From positions 5,208,001 through 5,272,000 of the forward strand of contig NZ_CP011131.1 in NCBI RefSeq assembly GCF_001442805.1: a stretch of DNA of 64,000 nucleotides, written 5' to 3'. A program made the position numbers and the translations under genes. Within the stretch, counting starts at the first letter, position 1; each line of letters opens with the position of its first letter. Positions 52,794 through 62,185 of the stretch are shown here, piece by piece. This stretch comes from Lysobacter gummosus. Lineage in GTDB: Bacteria; Pseudomonadota; Gammaproteobacteria; Xanthomonadales; Xanthomonadaceae. The notes under the pieces are model-generated. The model searched no databases. It was given only the letters and a program-made list of their open reading frames with translations, and had not been told where the DNA came from.

Positions 52794-54920
52794 ATGCCCT
52801 ATCGACTGAATGCTCTGTCTCTCGGCCTGACCCTGGTGCTGGCCGGCAGCCTCGCCGCGTGCAAACCCGCCACGAACGAAACCGCGTCCGCGCCCGCGCA
52901 AACGACCGCCCCCGCCGCGACGCCGGTCTCCGGCATCGATCTGACCGGCCTGGACAAGACGGTGAAGCCGGGCGACGACTTCGATGCCTTCGCCAACGGC
53001 GGCTGGCGCAAGAACTTCGAGATCCCCGCCGACCGTTCCAACTACGGCGCGTTCACCCAGTTGCTTGAGACCGCGGAGAAACGCAACGCCGAGCTGATCG
53101 CGGAACTGGCCGCCGGCAAGCCCGCGGCCGGCACCGACGCGCGCCGCATCGCCGATTTCCACACCGCCTACATGGACGAAGCCGGCACCGAGAAGCGCGG
53201 CCTGCAGGCGCTGCAACCGCAACTGGACGCGATCGGCGCGATCGCCTCGCGCAGCGATCTTTCGCGCGCGTTCGGCGCCGGCGTGCGCGCCGACACCGAT
53301 CCGCTCAACTCGACCAACTTCCACACCGATAACCTGTTCGGCGTGTTCGTCGCCAAGGGGCTGCAAGAGCCGGCTTATGTCGCCACGCTGATGCAGGGCG
53401 GCCTGGGCATGCCCGACCGCGAGTACTACCTGTCGTCCGACAAGGAAATGGTGGAGACGCGCAAGAAGTACGAAACCTATGTGATCGCGCTGCTGAAGCA
53501 GGCCGGCATCGCCGATGCCGAGAGCAAGGCGAAAGCGATCATCGCCCTGGAAACCAAGATCGCCAAGGCGCACGCACCGCTGGTCGATTCGCAGAACGTG
53601 CACAAGGCCAACAACCCCTGGGACACCGCCGCCTTCGCGCAGCGCGCTCCGGGCATCGAATGGGCCGCGTTCTTCGACGCGGCCGGACTGGCGGCGCAGA
53701 AGAAGATCGTCGCATGGCAACCCGGTGCGATCACCGGCATCGCCCGTCTGGTCGGCAGCGAGCCGTTGCCGGTGTGGAAGGATTACCTGGCTTTCCACGC
53801 CCTGGACCACGCCGCCTGGAACCAGGCTCTGCGCGGCCCCGGCGAATTGCCCAAGGCCTACACCGACCTTGCCTTCGGTTTCCACGGCACCACGCTCGCG
53901 GGCACGCCGCAGGCGCGCGAACGCGGCAAGCGCGCGCTCGACGCGACCAGTTCCGCGCTCGGCGACGCGCTGGGCAAGCTCTATGCGGCGAAGTACTTTC
54001 CGGCGGCCTCGAAGGCCAAGGTCGAGGAGATGGTCGGCAACATCCTCGCCGCGTTCGACGAACGCGTGGATTCGCTGACCTGGATGACGCCGCAGACCAA
54101 GGCCAAGGCGCGCGAGAAGGCCAAGTCGATGCGCGTGAGCGTCGGCTATCCCGAACGCTGGCGCGATTATTCCTCGCTCGATATCCGTCCCGACGACGCG
54201 CTGGGCAACCGTCTGCGCGCGGAACTGCACGAGTACCGCTACCAGCTGAGCAAGCTCGGCCAGCCGGTCGATAACGGCGAATGGTGGATGACGCCGCAAA
54301 CGGTCAACGCCGTGCAATTGCCGCTGCAGAACGCGATGAACTTCCCTGCGGCGATCCTGGACAAGCCGTTCTTCGATCCCAACGCCGATGCCGCCGCGAA
54401 CTACGGATCGATCGGCGCGGTGATCGGTCACGAAATCAGCCACGGCTTCGACGACACCGGCGCGGAGTTCGACGGCCAAGGCCGCCTGGCCAACTGGTGG
54501 ACGCCGGCGGACACGCAGCATTTTCAGGAAGCGACGAAGAAACTCGCCGACCAGTACAGCGCCTACGAGCCGTTGCCGGGCCTGCGCGTCAACGGCAAGC
54601 AGACCTCGGGCGAGAACATCGCCGACGTATCGGGCTTGACCATCGCCTACATGGCCTATCGCAAATCGCTGGGCGGCAAGCAGGCGCCGGTGATCGATGG
54701 CCTGAGCGGCGACCAGCGCTTCTTCCTCGCCTACGCCGAGACCTGGCGCAGCAAGATCCGCGACGCCGCCTTGCGCCAGCGCATCCTCACCGATGGCCAC
54801 GCGCCGGCCGCGCAGCGCGCGCAGACCGTGCGCAATATCGACGCGTGGTACGACGCCTGGGGCGCGAAGCCGGGCGAGAAGCTGTATCTGGCGCCGGCCG
54901 ATCGCATCAAGATCTGGTAA
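52794..54920 (+). CDS. M13-family zinc metallopeptidase, lipoprotein
   Basis: A 708-residue neprilysin-like (PepO-type) endopeptidase. Lipoprotein signal MPYRLNALSLGLTLVLAGSLAAC places it in the cell envelope. The zinc site is VIGHEISHGFDDTGAEFDGQG (HExxH) with the downstream GENIADVSGLTIAY Glu ligand; NAYYxP-type substrate region reads NAVQLPLQNAMNFPAAILDKPFF. The C-terminal Trp (KIW) matches the family end. Full length for M13. Xanthomonads usually carry several such peptidases. A GC hairpin follows the stop. Confidence 0.93.
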   Translation: MPYRLNALSLGLTLVLAGSLAACKPATNETASAPAQTTAPAATPVSGIDLTGLDKTVKPGDDFDAFANGGWRKNFEIPADRSNYGAFTQLLETAEKRNAELIAELAAGKPAAGTDARRIADFHTAYMDEAGTEKRGLQALQPQLDAIGAIASRSDLSRAFGAGVRADTDPLNSTNFHTDNLFGVFVAKGLQEPAYVATLMQGGLGMPDREYYLSSDKEMVETRKKYETYVIALLKQAGIADAESKAKAIIALETKIAKAHAPLVDSQNVHKANNPWDTAAFAQRAPGIEWAAFFDAAGLAAQKKIVAWQPGAITGIARLVGSEPLPVWKDYLAFHALDHAAWNQALRGPGELPKAYTDLAFGFHGTTLAGTPQARERGKRALDATSSALGDALGKLYAAKYFPAASKAKVEEMVGNILAAFDERVDSLTWMTPQTKAKAREKAKSMRVSVGYPERWRDYSSLDIRPDDALGNRLRAELHEYRYQLSKLGQPVDNGEWWMTPQTVNAVQLPLQNAMNFPAAILDKPFFDPNADAAANYGSIGAVIGHEISHGFDDTGAEFDGQGRLANWWTPADTQHFQEATKKLADQYSAYEPLPGLRVNGKQTSGENIADVSGLTIAYMAYRKSLGGKQAPVIDGLSGDQRFFLAYAETWRSKIRDAALRQRILTDGHAPAAQRAQTVRNIDAWYDAWGAKPGEKLYLAPADRIKIW

Positions 54921-54940
54921 CGGACATCGCCGCAGGAAAC

Positions 54941-54972
54941 TGTCGTCCCGGCCAGCGTCGGCCGGGACGACA
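54941..54972. terminator. Hairpin after M13 peptidase
   Basis: Perfect 13-bp stem (tgtcgtcccggcc / ggccgggacgaca) with a 6-base loop, 21 bases after the stop. No T-tract; probably a terminator or 3'-end stabiliser. Confidence 0.6.
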
Positions 54973-55025
54973 TCGCAATCTCGCGTAGTCTGTGCAAGCG
55001 TCTAATCCACCTGCGGAGACACACC

Positions 55026-55415
55026 GTGAGCAATTCGGCACTCGCGACCTGGCATCGGATGGTCGAGACCCGCGATCCCTCGGGCCTGCACGCGCTGCTC
55101 GCCGATGACGCCACCTTCCATTCGCCGGTCGTCCACACCCCGCAACAGGGTCGCAAGCTGACGGCGTGGTACCTCAATGCGGCGTTCCAGGTGTTCTTCA
55201 ACGACACCTTCCGCTACGTGCGCGAGATCGTCGGCGACAACGACGCGATGCTCGAATTCGAAACCCAGATCGACGGAATAATCGTCAACGGCGTCGACAT
55301 CATCACCTGGAACGCGGCCGGGCAGATCACCGAGTTCAAAGTCATGCTGCGGCCGCTGAAGGCGATCAACCTGATCCATCAGCGCATGAGCGCGTCGCTG
55401 CAAGCCGGCCAATGA
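55026..55415 (+). CDS. NTF2-like (SnoaL-type) protein
   Basis: A 129-residue NTF2-fold protein (LATWHRMVETRDPSGLHALLADDATFHSPVVHTPQQGRKLTAWYLNAAF...MLEFETQIDGIIVNGVDIITWNAAGQITEFKVMLRPLKAINLIHQ). The FKVMxRPxKAInxxH end is characteristic of a large SnoaL-like group. Starts with GTG at 55026, with GGAG upstream. Reaction unknown. Confidence 0.82.
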   Translation: MSNSALATWHRMVETRDPSGLHALLADDATFHSPVVHTPQQGRKLTAWYLNAAFQVFFNDTFRYVREIVGDNDAMLEFETQIDGIIVNGVDIITWNAAGQITEFKVMLRPLKAINLIHQRMSASLQAGQ

Positions 55416-55575
55416 ATGCTCGGGCCGCCACAGCGGCGGCCCAGGCGGATTCGGCGGGGCGCCGGACGGGCATCGGGCGACCCGGAACAGGCGGCCTCGC
55501 CGACGATTGCGTTTGGCCTGAACGTGCTTTGAAATAAGGCACAGCCGAGCACGCGCCTGGCCGAATCGGAGCCGT

Positions 55576-57159
55576 ATGGACGCCACCCATTTATTCGAGC
55601 TGGTGATCGTGATGTTCATGGCGATCATCGCGCTGCATTACGCGGCGCATAAGCTCGGGCTGCCGCCATCGGTCGGACTGCTCGCCGGCGGCGCGGCGCT
55701 GGCCTTCCTACCGGGCCTGCCCAGCATCGCGGTCGATCCCGAACTGGTGCTGGTCATCTTCCTGCCGCCCTTGCTGCTCGACGGCGCCTGGTCCATCGCC
55801 TTGGCGCGCTTGCGCCGCCATCTGATCGGCATCGGTTCGCTGGCTGTCGGCGCGGTGCTGTTCACCTGCGTCGTCGTCGCCGTGGTGACGCATCTTCTGT
55901 TTCCGACGCTGCCCTGGGCCGCCTGCGCCGTGCTCGGCGCGATCGTCTCGCCGCCCGACGCCGTTTCCGCCCGCGCGGTGCTGCAACGGGTGAAGCTGCC
56001 GCGGCGCCTGCAAATCCTGCTCGAAGGCGAAAGCCTGCTCAACGATGCCAGCGGCTTGGTCCTGTTCCGCTTCGCCATCGCCGCGGGAATCACCGGCGCC
56101 TTCAGCGCGGCCGATGCGGCGGGGAATTTTCTGCTGCTGGCGCTTGGCGGCATGCTGGTCGGTGCGGCGATCGGTACGGCCTGGGTTCTGCTCGTGCGCC
56201 GTCTCGGCGACGAGTATCTGATCATCGCCGCCACCGTGCTGTTGTCGTGGTCGTCTTATCTGCTCGGCGAAATGCTGCATGTCTCCGGCGTCATCGCCAC
56301 CGTGGTCACCGGCTTGATCGCGAGCTGGCATCAGAGCACGGTGCTGACCGCCTCGATGCGCATGCGCGGCTCGTCGTTCTGGGAAGTCCTGGTGTTCCTG
56401 ATGGAGGCCTCGGTCTTCATCCTGATCGGCCTGTCGCTGCGCGGTGTCGTCGAACGCGGCGGCGGCTTCGGCGTGGTGGCCTCGACGATGGGATGGAACA
56501 TCCTCGCGATCCTGGCCGCGCTGATCGTCGCCCGCTTCGTCTGGGTGTTCGGATCGGACTGGATCATCAAGCTGTGCAATGCGCTGGGCTTCAATCGCTA
56601 CAAGCCCATCGGCGCGCGCGGCTCGACCGTCCTGAGCTGGGCCGGCGTTCGCGGCGTGGTCACCCTCGCCCTGGCGCTGAGCGTGCCGGAAGGCTTCCCC
56701 GGCCGCGATTTCATCCTGGTGACCTCCTTCGCGGTGATCTTCGCGACCGTGCTGGTGCAGGGCACGACGCTGGGACGGGTGATCCGCTGGGCGGAGCTAA
56801 CCGAGCCGGACACGGAAAAACCGCGCCTGACCATGAGCCAGGCCGAAGCCGCCATGGCCCAGGTGCAGTTCGCCGTCGTGCAGAGCCTGGCCTACGACAG
56901 CGAAGGCAACCTCATCCATCCCAAACTGCTGGAAAAATATCAGCGCAAGTCGGTGGCGATCGTCGACTACGCCGAGCGCACCGAACACTACACGCCGCTG
57001 ATCCACGCCCACTTCGACGTCGTTCTGGAAGCCGTCGCCTGCGGACGCCGCGAGCTCATCCGCCTGCACCGGGCCGGCGATATCGACGACGAGACGCTGC
57101 ACGAGCTGGAACGCGACCTCGACCTCGAAGAGCTGAGCGCGATTTCCGCCAAGGCATGA
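55576..57159 (+). CDS. Na+/H+ antiporter (CPA1 family)
   Basis: A 527-residue inner-membrane cation/proton antiporter. About 12 helices over residues 5-410, including the conserved block LLLDGAWSIALARLRRHLIGIGSLAVGAVLFTCVVVAVVTHLLFPTLPW described by its motif GAIVSPPDAVSARAVLQRVKLPRRL and LEGESLLNDASGLVLFRFA (the ESLLND motif with the ion-binding Asp). A 120-residue cytoplasmic C-terminal tail follows. Length matches NhaP/YjcE-type proteins. Probably acts in pH or sodium homeostasis. Confidence 0.92.
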   Translation: MDATHLFELVIVMFMAIIALHYAAHKLGLPPSVGLLAGGAALAFLPGLPSIAVDPELVLVIFLPPLLLDGAWSIALARLRRHLIGIGSLAVGAVLFTCVVVAVVTHLLFPTLPWAACAVLGAIVSPPDAVSARAVLQRVKLPRRLQILLEGESLLNDASGLVLFRFAIAAGITGAFSAADAAGNFLLLALGGMLVGAAIGTAWVLLVRRLGDEYLIIAATVLLSWSSYLLGEMLHVSGVIATVVTGLIASWHQSTVLTASMRMRGSSFWEVLVFLMEASVFILIGLSLRGVVERGGGFGVVASTMGWNILAILAALIVARFVWVFGSDWIIKLCNALGFNRYKPIGARGSTVLSWAGVRGVVTLALALSVPEGFPGRDFILVTSFAVIFATVLVQGTTLGRVIRWAELTEPDTEKPRLTMSQAEAAMAQVQFAVVQSLAYDSEGNLIHPKLLEKYQRKSVAIVDYAERTEHYTPLIHAHFDVVLEAVACGRRELIRLHRAGDIDDETLHELERDLDLEELSAISAKA

Positions 57160-57171
57160 GGGAGTGGACGA

Positions 57172-57198
57172 CAGCGCCCCGGCTTGCCCGGGGCGCTG
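57172..57198. terminator. Bidirectional hairpin terminator
   Basis: Perfect 11-bp stem (cagcgccccgg / ccggggcgctg) with a 5-base loop, between the convergent antiporter and DUF3472 genes. Confidence 0.65.
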
Positions 57199-57212
57199 CA
57201 TGATCGCATCGC

Positions 57213-58487
57213 TCAGCGCGCCGGCTCCGGCAGCGCCTGCAAATCCACGCGCGGCTTGAACCACGACGCGGTACGGGTGAACGTGGTGCCCGGCGTCGCC
57301 GACTTGTCGAAGAAGCCGGCATTGCGCAGGTAGAAAGTCGGAGCGATGGCGCCGCCGGTGACGTCCAGGCGCTGGCGATTTTGCGCGGTCGCATCGACCG
57401 TCAAGCGCGCCGATTTCACTTCCGTCCATGCGCCGTCGCTGCCGACCGCCCACTGGTTGCCGTACAGCGCCATGCGATCGAGGTAACCCAGATCAGGATT
57501 GAAGGATTCGATGAACGAGTACACGCCCTTGTGGTAAGTGGACAGGCCCTCGTACTTCCAGCTGGCAATGAACTTCCACTGGCAATCGCCATAGCCGAGC
57601 AAGCACGGCGTGCCGAACCAGGCCGAGTACACGGTGTTGCCCTGTCCATCCGGACGCGCGCGGGTGATGAAGCGATAGGTGTGGCCGGGTTTCCAGTCGT
57701 ATCGCAGGAAGCTCTGGCCGCCGGTGCCTTCGCCGCCGAAGTCCTGCGCGATCACGTCCTTGCCCTTCTTCAGCAGCGTCGTCTTGCCGTTGGGCGAATC
57801 CCAGACCGAGAACAGCACGCGGCGCTCGGTCGCGGAATTGACCTGGATACCGAAATAGCCCTGGGCGAAGCCGTTGGCCATGAAGTACGAGCCGATCGGA
57901 TCGTACTTACTCGGCACGGTGAGCTCGCTGTAGAAATACTCCGTGTTCTCCGGGACCGCGAAGCCCAGGTGCCCCGAAGGCCCGCGGCGCGACCAATAGA
58001 AGTTGGCCGGATCGTCGGCGAAGACCAGGCCCGCGGCGGTGGCGCTGCCGCCGACTTCCAGGCCGGAAATATCGCCGTAGTAGTCGCCGTCGGTGCTGAC
58101 GCCCCGCAGGTCGAGCTTGACGTAGCCCGGATGGTCGATGGTGAAGGTGCCGGCGTGGAACGAGGCCGTGTCGGTGCCCGACAACGATGCGAGCCGGCGC
58201 TGGCCATCGATGGATACCTCGACGGTGCTGTGGTGGGCGCCGTTCAAGGCGCCCACCAGCGAGACCTCGAGCTTGCCGGCCTGCTTGACATAGAAGTACA
58301 CGCTGGCGACGGCCTTGGCCGAGTTCCAGTTGTGCAGGCCGGTGTTGTCGACCAACTCCTCCCCCTTCGCGGCGGGCCGGGTGATGAAGGCGTTGCCTCC
58401 CAATGGGACGACGGTTTTCGTCTGCGCGAACGAGGAGCCAGGCAGGAGCGCCAGGGATAACAGGAACCAGAAAGCGAGATGTCGCAT
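57213..58487 (-). CDS. Secreted DUF5077/DUF3472 protein
   Basis: A 424-residue exported protein. Signal peptide MRHLAFWFLLSLALLPGSSFAQ; a DUF5077-like beta-sandwich at about 25-150 (GGNAFITRPAAKGEELVDNTGLHNWNSAKAVASVYFYVKQAGKLEVSL), then the DUF3472 domain (NFYWSRRGPSGHLGFAVPENTEYFYSELTVP...YFGIQVNSATERRVLFSVWDSP...GGQSFLRYDWKPGHTYRFITRARP). Probably a carbohydrate-binding or polysaccharide-related surface protein by analogy; not shown. The ATG at 58487 has GGAGAA just ahead. Convergent with the antiporter. Confidence 0.85.
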   Translation of the reverse strand: MRHLAFWFLLSLALLPGSSFAQTKTVVPLGGNAFITRPAAKGEELVDNTGLHNWNSAKAVASVYFYVKQAGKLEVSLVGALNGAHHSTVEVSIDGQRRLASLSGTDTASFHAGTFTIDHPGYVKLDLRGVSTDGDYYGDISGLEVGGSATAAGLVFADDPANFYWSRRGPSGHLGFAVPENTEYFYSELTVPSKYDPIGSYFMANGFAQGYFGIQVNSATERRVLFSVWDSPNGKTTLLKKGKDVIAQDFGGEGTGGQSFLRYDWKPGHTYRFITRARPDGQGNTVYSAWFGTPCLLGYGDCQWKFIASWKYEGLSTYHKGVYSFIESFNPDLGYLDRMALYGNQWAVGSDGAWTEVKSARLTVDATAQNRQRLDVTGGAIAPTFYLRNAGFFDKSATPGTTFTRTASWFKPRVDLQALPEPAR

Positions 58488-59569
58488 GGTCGTTCTCCGT
58501 ATGCGAAGTTCGGGCGGTGCGTCGGGGAAATAGCCGGCGATGAAGCGCTGCGCGTTCGGACTGCCTTCTCGTATTGCGTGCACCCCCATGGATCGGAACA
58601 GGCGAATTTCGCGATGGCCGCTGCGGACGGCAAGGAACTCGCAGGCGCCGCATCGCAAGCGGCGTGCGTGTCGCCCCGTTGGGGGCAGGCGAGGTGGCGG
58701 CGATTACGTCACAGCCTTTCGAACAACGTCAATGGAGCGCGAGCCGTGTAATTCCGCGATCACGCCACGACGGGCCTTTGCGAGGATTAACAGGCGTCCA
58801 TGAAATCTTTCCGCGGCCTTCGCGCGGGACGCGACGGCGCGAAACGCGCCGACAGCTGCGTCTGAGGCGATCGCTTCACGGCCGTAAGATCGACGATGGA
58901 AGGCCTGTAAATCAGCAACGGTTGCTTTCGATACTGACGCTGAGAACAGGACGCAGTCGGCAGAACACAGCGATATTGTGCGACGCGATGTGCACTGCGC
59001 TTGCTTGCAATATATTTTCACGACGGTCCAGGCTGGACTGGACCGAGAGCGACGACGATGAGCTTGGCGGTGGCGCTTCGCCACGGCCGGTCCGTGGCCG
59101 GACTGAAGAACCGGCTCGGCACTCGCTGTCGGACATCGCGGCAGCCCGATCGGTCCTGTTTTCCATCCGGTGCGCTTCACGCATCGGACATCGGCTTGCC
59201 TCGGGCTGTCACTGCGTGTCCGTCCCGACGGTGAAGCATCGCTTCGAACGCGTCGCCGGCAGCAAGACACGACATGCGCGCGTGGCAATGGCCCTGACCG
59301 GAAACGGACGGCCGATGCATACAAAACACGCATCCGATGTGATCGCGCCAGACGACGCTTTCAAAACACCCGCTTGAATGAACAGGCGCACCCCGGATGC
59401 GATCGATTCGGGCATTCGCAAGCAGCGATCGCCAGTTCGATTCCACGAACAGATCGGACGCGAAATCCTTCTCGCTGCGTTAACGACGGACTATGGATAA
59501 CTTATGCCCGCAGCCCGCCGAGGTATCGTCATCCACCATCGATGTCAGTCGTTTAATGGAGAAAAGATC
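58488..59569. other. About 1.1 kb without a convincing gene
   Basis: Open frames on both strands here overlap each other, are Arg/Ser-rich and lack domains, signal peptides or ribosome-binding sites. GC is visibly lower than around it, especially 58900-59060 and 59300-59570. The stretch may be a decayed gene, an untranslated RNA locus or a remnant of transferred DNA. Nothing specific could be named. Confidence 0.4.
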
Positions 59570-59851
59570 ATGAGGAAGTTGTATCTGATCGCCCTGACGG
59601 GTTTGGCTTTCGCAATGAGCCACAACGCATTCGCGGAAATCGTCAACGTGACCAACAGCGCCGACGGCGCGACCCGGGACAGCGCGATCGCCGCGGTCAA
59701 GGAAAAGCTTACCGCCGCCTGCAAAGATCGCGGCGGCACGCCCGATGCGAAATCCTTCGAACTCGACGGCGAGCAGAAAAGCTCGAACCCGGATGTTCCC
59801 AAGCCGTTTCACGTCGATGCAAGAATGAAATGCGACCTTCCGCAATCTTGA
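59570..59851 (+). CDS. Small secreted protein
   Basis: A 93-residue exported protein. Signal peptide MRKLYLIALTGLAFAMSHNAFAE; the mature part (IVNVTNSADGATRDSAIAAVKEKLTAACKDRGGTPD...PFHVDARMKCDLPQ) has two Cys that may pair. The ATG follows GGAGAAAAGATC. It resembles small periplasmic proteins of xanthomonads with no assigned role. A canonical terminator follows. Confidence 0.7.
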   Translation: MRKLYLIALTGLAFAMSHNAFAEIVNVTNSADGATRDSAIAAVKEKLTAACKDRGGTPDAKSFELDGEQKSSNPDVPKPFHVDARMKCDLPQS

Positions 59852-59899
59852 CCCCGGCCCCGTCTAGCCCTGTGGGTTAGCCCGGGCACCATCGAGCAG

Positions 59900-59923
59900 A
59901 GCCCCGCTGCGGCGGGGCTTTTG
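59900..59923 (+). terminator. Rho-independent terminator
   Basis: Perfect 8-bp GC stem (agccccgc / gcggggct), 4-base loop, followed by TTTG. It closes the small secreted-protein gene. Confidence 0.75.
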
Positions 59924-59977
59924 CGTTGGGGCCAGGCGCCGATGGCGGCCGCATCGGCGGGGTCGAACCTGGATCGC

Positions 59978-60991
59978 TTACTGCGGCCGGATCGGCCTGG
60001 CTTCGTAATAAGCCTTGAAAATACCGCGTCCCTGCGCTTCGGCCGCATCCCATTGCTGCGAGGTCAACTCATCGCCGTAACGAGTCGGGCCGCTGGCCCA
60101 TAGCGCATCGAATCCGGAAACGCGCCGGCTCCGGACCAGATCGCGCGCATAGCGATACACCATCTCCTGCACCCGGTCGCGGGGCAGCAAGCCACCCTGG
60201 CCGGAATACGCTTCGATGTACTGATCCAACGCATCCGAATCTCCCGCGGCCAAGCCCTGCTCGAGCCATTCGCGCGCCAGCGTCCGCTGCGCGGCCATGC
60301 GCTCGATATCGGCGATCAGTTCATTGCGACCACGGCTCGCCTGCTTGGTCCAGGCAGAGACATAGGCGAGCCTGGCGCCCTTGGCCTCTGCCCGGCCGGC
60401 GCGCTCCAGCCATAGCATGGACTCGTCCAGCAACGCTCGGTCCAGGCTCGCGCAGGCGTCGTAGGTTGCAAGTTCGCTGCTGATTCTGTTGCCCACGTTC
60501 TCCATGCCGCGCCGCGGTGCGGGCGTTGAATCTGCGAGCTCCTTTTCCTGATCCAGTTCCGCCAGCAGTTTCTGCGGCGCGTAGTCCTCCAGCGCCCTGC
60601 TGCATTGTCCATAGCGTATTCCCAAGGCATACGCGGCCTTGGGATCGCCGCGTTCCGCCGCCGCGCGGATTTCGGCGTGGATCTCGTCGATCGGCCGCAG
60701 CCACCAACGCGCGGTCGGGCTCTTTTTCTCCATTTCGGCCTCAGCGCTTTTCATCGCGGCGCGCAACTTCGGCGAGTGTTGCGGAAGCTCGGACAAACGC
60801 CGGCGAAGCACATCGGCGGGGTTCTGCGCGCCCGGCGCCGGGCTGGCCTGCGATCCGGTCGCCGCTGCGTCCGTGATTTCGATACCCGGTGACGGCACGC
60901 CGCGTGCTGGCGTCAGCCGCGCCAGATAAAACCACACTGCCAGCGCGGCGAGCGCCAACAATAATCCGCCCCACCCCAGCCAACGTTTCAT
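59978..60991 (-). CDS. Membrane-anchored Sel1-like helical protein (B of pair)
   Basis: A 337-residue protein with one N-terminal helix (WGGLLLALAALAVWFYLARL), a Pro/Ala-rich linker, then helical repeats that recall Sel1/TPR units (IDEIHAEIRAAAERGDPKAAYALGIRYGQCSRALEDY, AREWLEQGLAAGDSDALDQYIEAYSGQGG). Overlaps the preceding gene by ATGA. The two genes share layout and motifs, so they are likely paralogues. Function unknown; periplasmic scaffold is one possibility. Confidence 0.72.
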   Translation of the reverse strand: MKRWLGWGGLLLALAALAVWFYLARLTPARGVPSPGIEITDAAATGSQASPAPGAQNPADVLRRRLSELPQHSPKLRAAMKSAEAEMEKKSPTARWWLRPIDEIHAEIRAAAERGDPKAAYALGIRYGQCSRALEDYAPQKLLAELDQEKELADSTPAPRRGMENVGNRISSELATYDACASLDRALLDESMLWLERAGRAEAKGARLAYVSAWTKQASRGRNELIADIERMAAQRTLAREWLEQGLAAGDSDALDQYIEAYSGQGGLLPRDRVQEMVYRYARDLVRSRRVSGFDALWASGPTRYGDELTSQQWDAAEAQGRGIFKAYYEARPIRPQ

Positions 60992-61911
60992 CGCGGCGCC
61001 CTGTGTTGTTGGAAGGCCTGCAGGATTTCGACCGATCGCCGCTGCGAATCGCGCACCTGCTGCGGATTGGACGCCGCCAGCAATTGCTCCTCCATCATGT
61101 TCACCACGCCCGCCGGCAATTTGCGTCCCGGCGCGGTCTGGCGATAAGCCTTCCAGTAAGCGAGAGATTCCGTCGTGTCACGGCCCAGAAACGGCATGTT
61201 CCCATGCGCGGCCGCCAATGCCAGCAGCGATTCCGGCTCACCCGATTCGAATGCGCGGCGAAGGTAGCCGCGCGCGCGTTCGCGCCGCGCGACCACTTCG
61301 TCCGCCTTGTCCAGCAGATCGACATCGGAGGCGAAATCGTCGAACGCAAAACGTCCGTAATCGGTCATCGCTTTCGTATGGCCCTGGTCCGCCGCCAGTT
61401 CGAACCACAGTCGCGCGTCGCCCTTGCGCACCGACGCCGGCAGATCGCCCACGCCGCCGCAGATCGCATCGGCTTCGTTCTTGGCGTAGAGGAGCATGTC
61501 CAGCAGATCCGGATCGTCCAGCTTGCGACTGCCCATGCGTATGGCGCCGCTGGCATGTGCGATCGCGCTCGCCAGCATCTGCGTAAACTCGCCGCCGGGT
61601 ATCGGCTTGTACTCGCGGCAACGGCTGATGATCTGGCCCAGGCGATAAGCCGCCCGCGCGTCGCCCGCGCGTGCGCGGACTTCAAGTTCCTTGTGGATGT
61701 CCCGGAAGGCCCCTGTCGGCAACGGCGCCGCGACCGGGCCGGAATCCGCTACGCGCGTACCGGCAGTCGCCGCCGCTGAAGCCGGCGGTTGCCCGTCGCG
61801 GACCCGATGATCGCGACTCAGTCCCCACCAACCGCCCAGGCCGACCGCGAGTACCGCCAATGCCGTTATCAAGACCCCGACGATCCAGCGGCCCCTTGTG
61901 CGCTGTTCCAT
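60988..61911 (-). CDS. Membrane-anchored Sel1-like helical protein (A of pair)
   Basis: A 307-residue protein with one N-terminal helix (WIVGVLITALAVLAVGLGGWWGL) and Sel1-like helical repeats (IHKELEVRARAGDARAAYRLGQIISRCREYK, DARLWFELAADQGHTKAMTDYGRFAFDD, RARGYLRRAFESGEPESLLALAAAHGN). The ATG at 61911 is preferred; AGGAGG lies 11 bases ahead and longer in-frame sequence to 62103 has no coding character. First of the two-gene operon. Confidence 0.72.
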   Translation of the reverse strand: MEQRTRGRWIVGVLITALAVLAVGLGGWWGLSRDHRVRDGQPPASAAATAGTRVADSGPVAAPLPTGAFRDIHKELEVRARAGDARAAYRLGQIISRCREYKPIPGGEFTQMLASAIAHASGAIRMGSRKLDDPDLLDMLLYAKNEADAICGGVGDLPASVRKGDARLWFELAADQGHTKAMTDYGRFAFDDFASDVDLLDKADEVVARRERARGYLRRAFESGEPESLLALAAAHGNMPFLGRDTTESLAYWKAYRQTAPGRKLPAGVVNMMEEQLLAASNPQQVRDSQRRSVEILQAFQQHRAPR

Positions 61912-62185
61912 ACCCACACTTGCCTCCTGCGATCCATGACGCCAGCCACGCGGTTCCACCGCAGGCCGAGTTTCGCATACCTGCGAACCGGTGTTTGCGC
62001 TGGTTCGAAAACCACCCGCCGCTTCGATGGCCCGCTCTCGATCCTGTCGGGCTAGGTCGAGGCGGCCGGCCACTGTCAACGCAGAGATCGCAAGATAGGG
62101 CAACTACCGGGCATCGAAACCCTACCCGCCCCGTTATTCTCCGCCCCAATCCATTCACGCATTTCGACAAGGTCCCGCACCCCGT

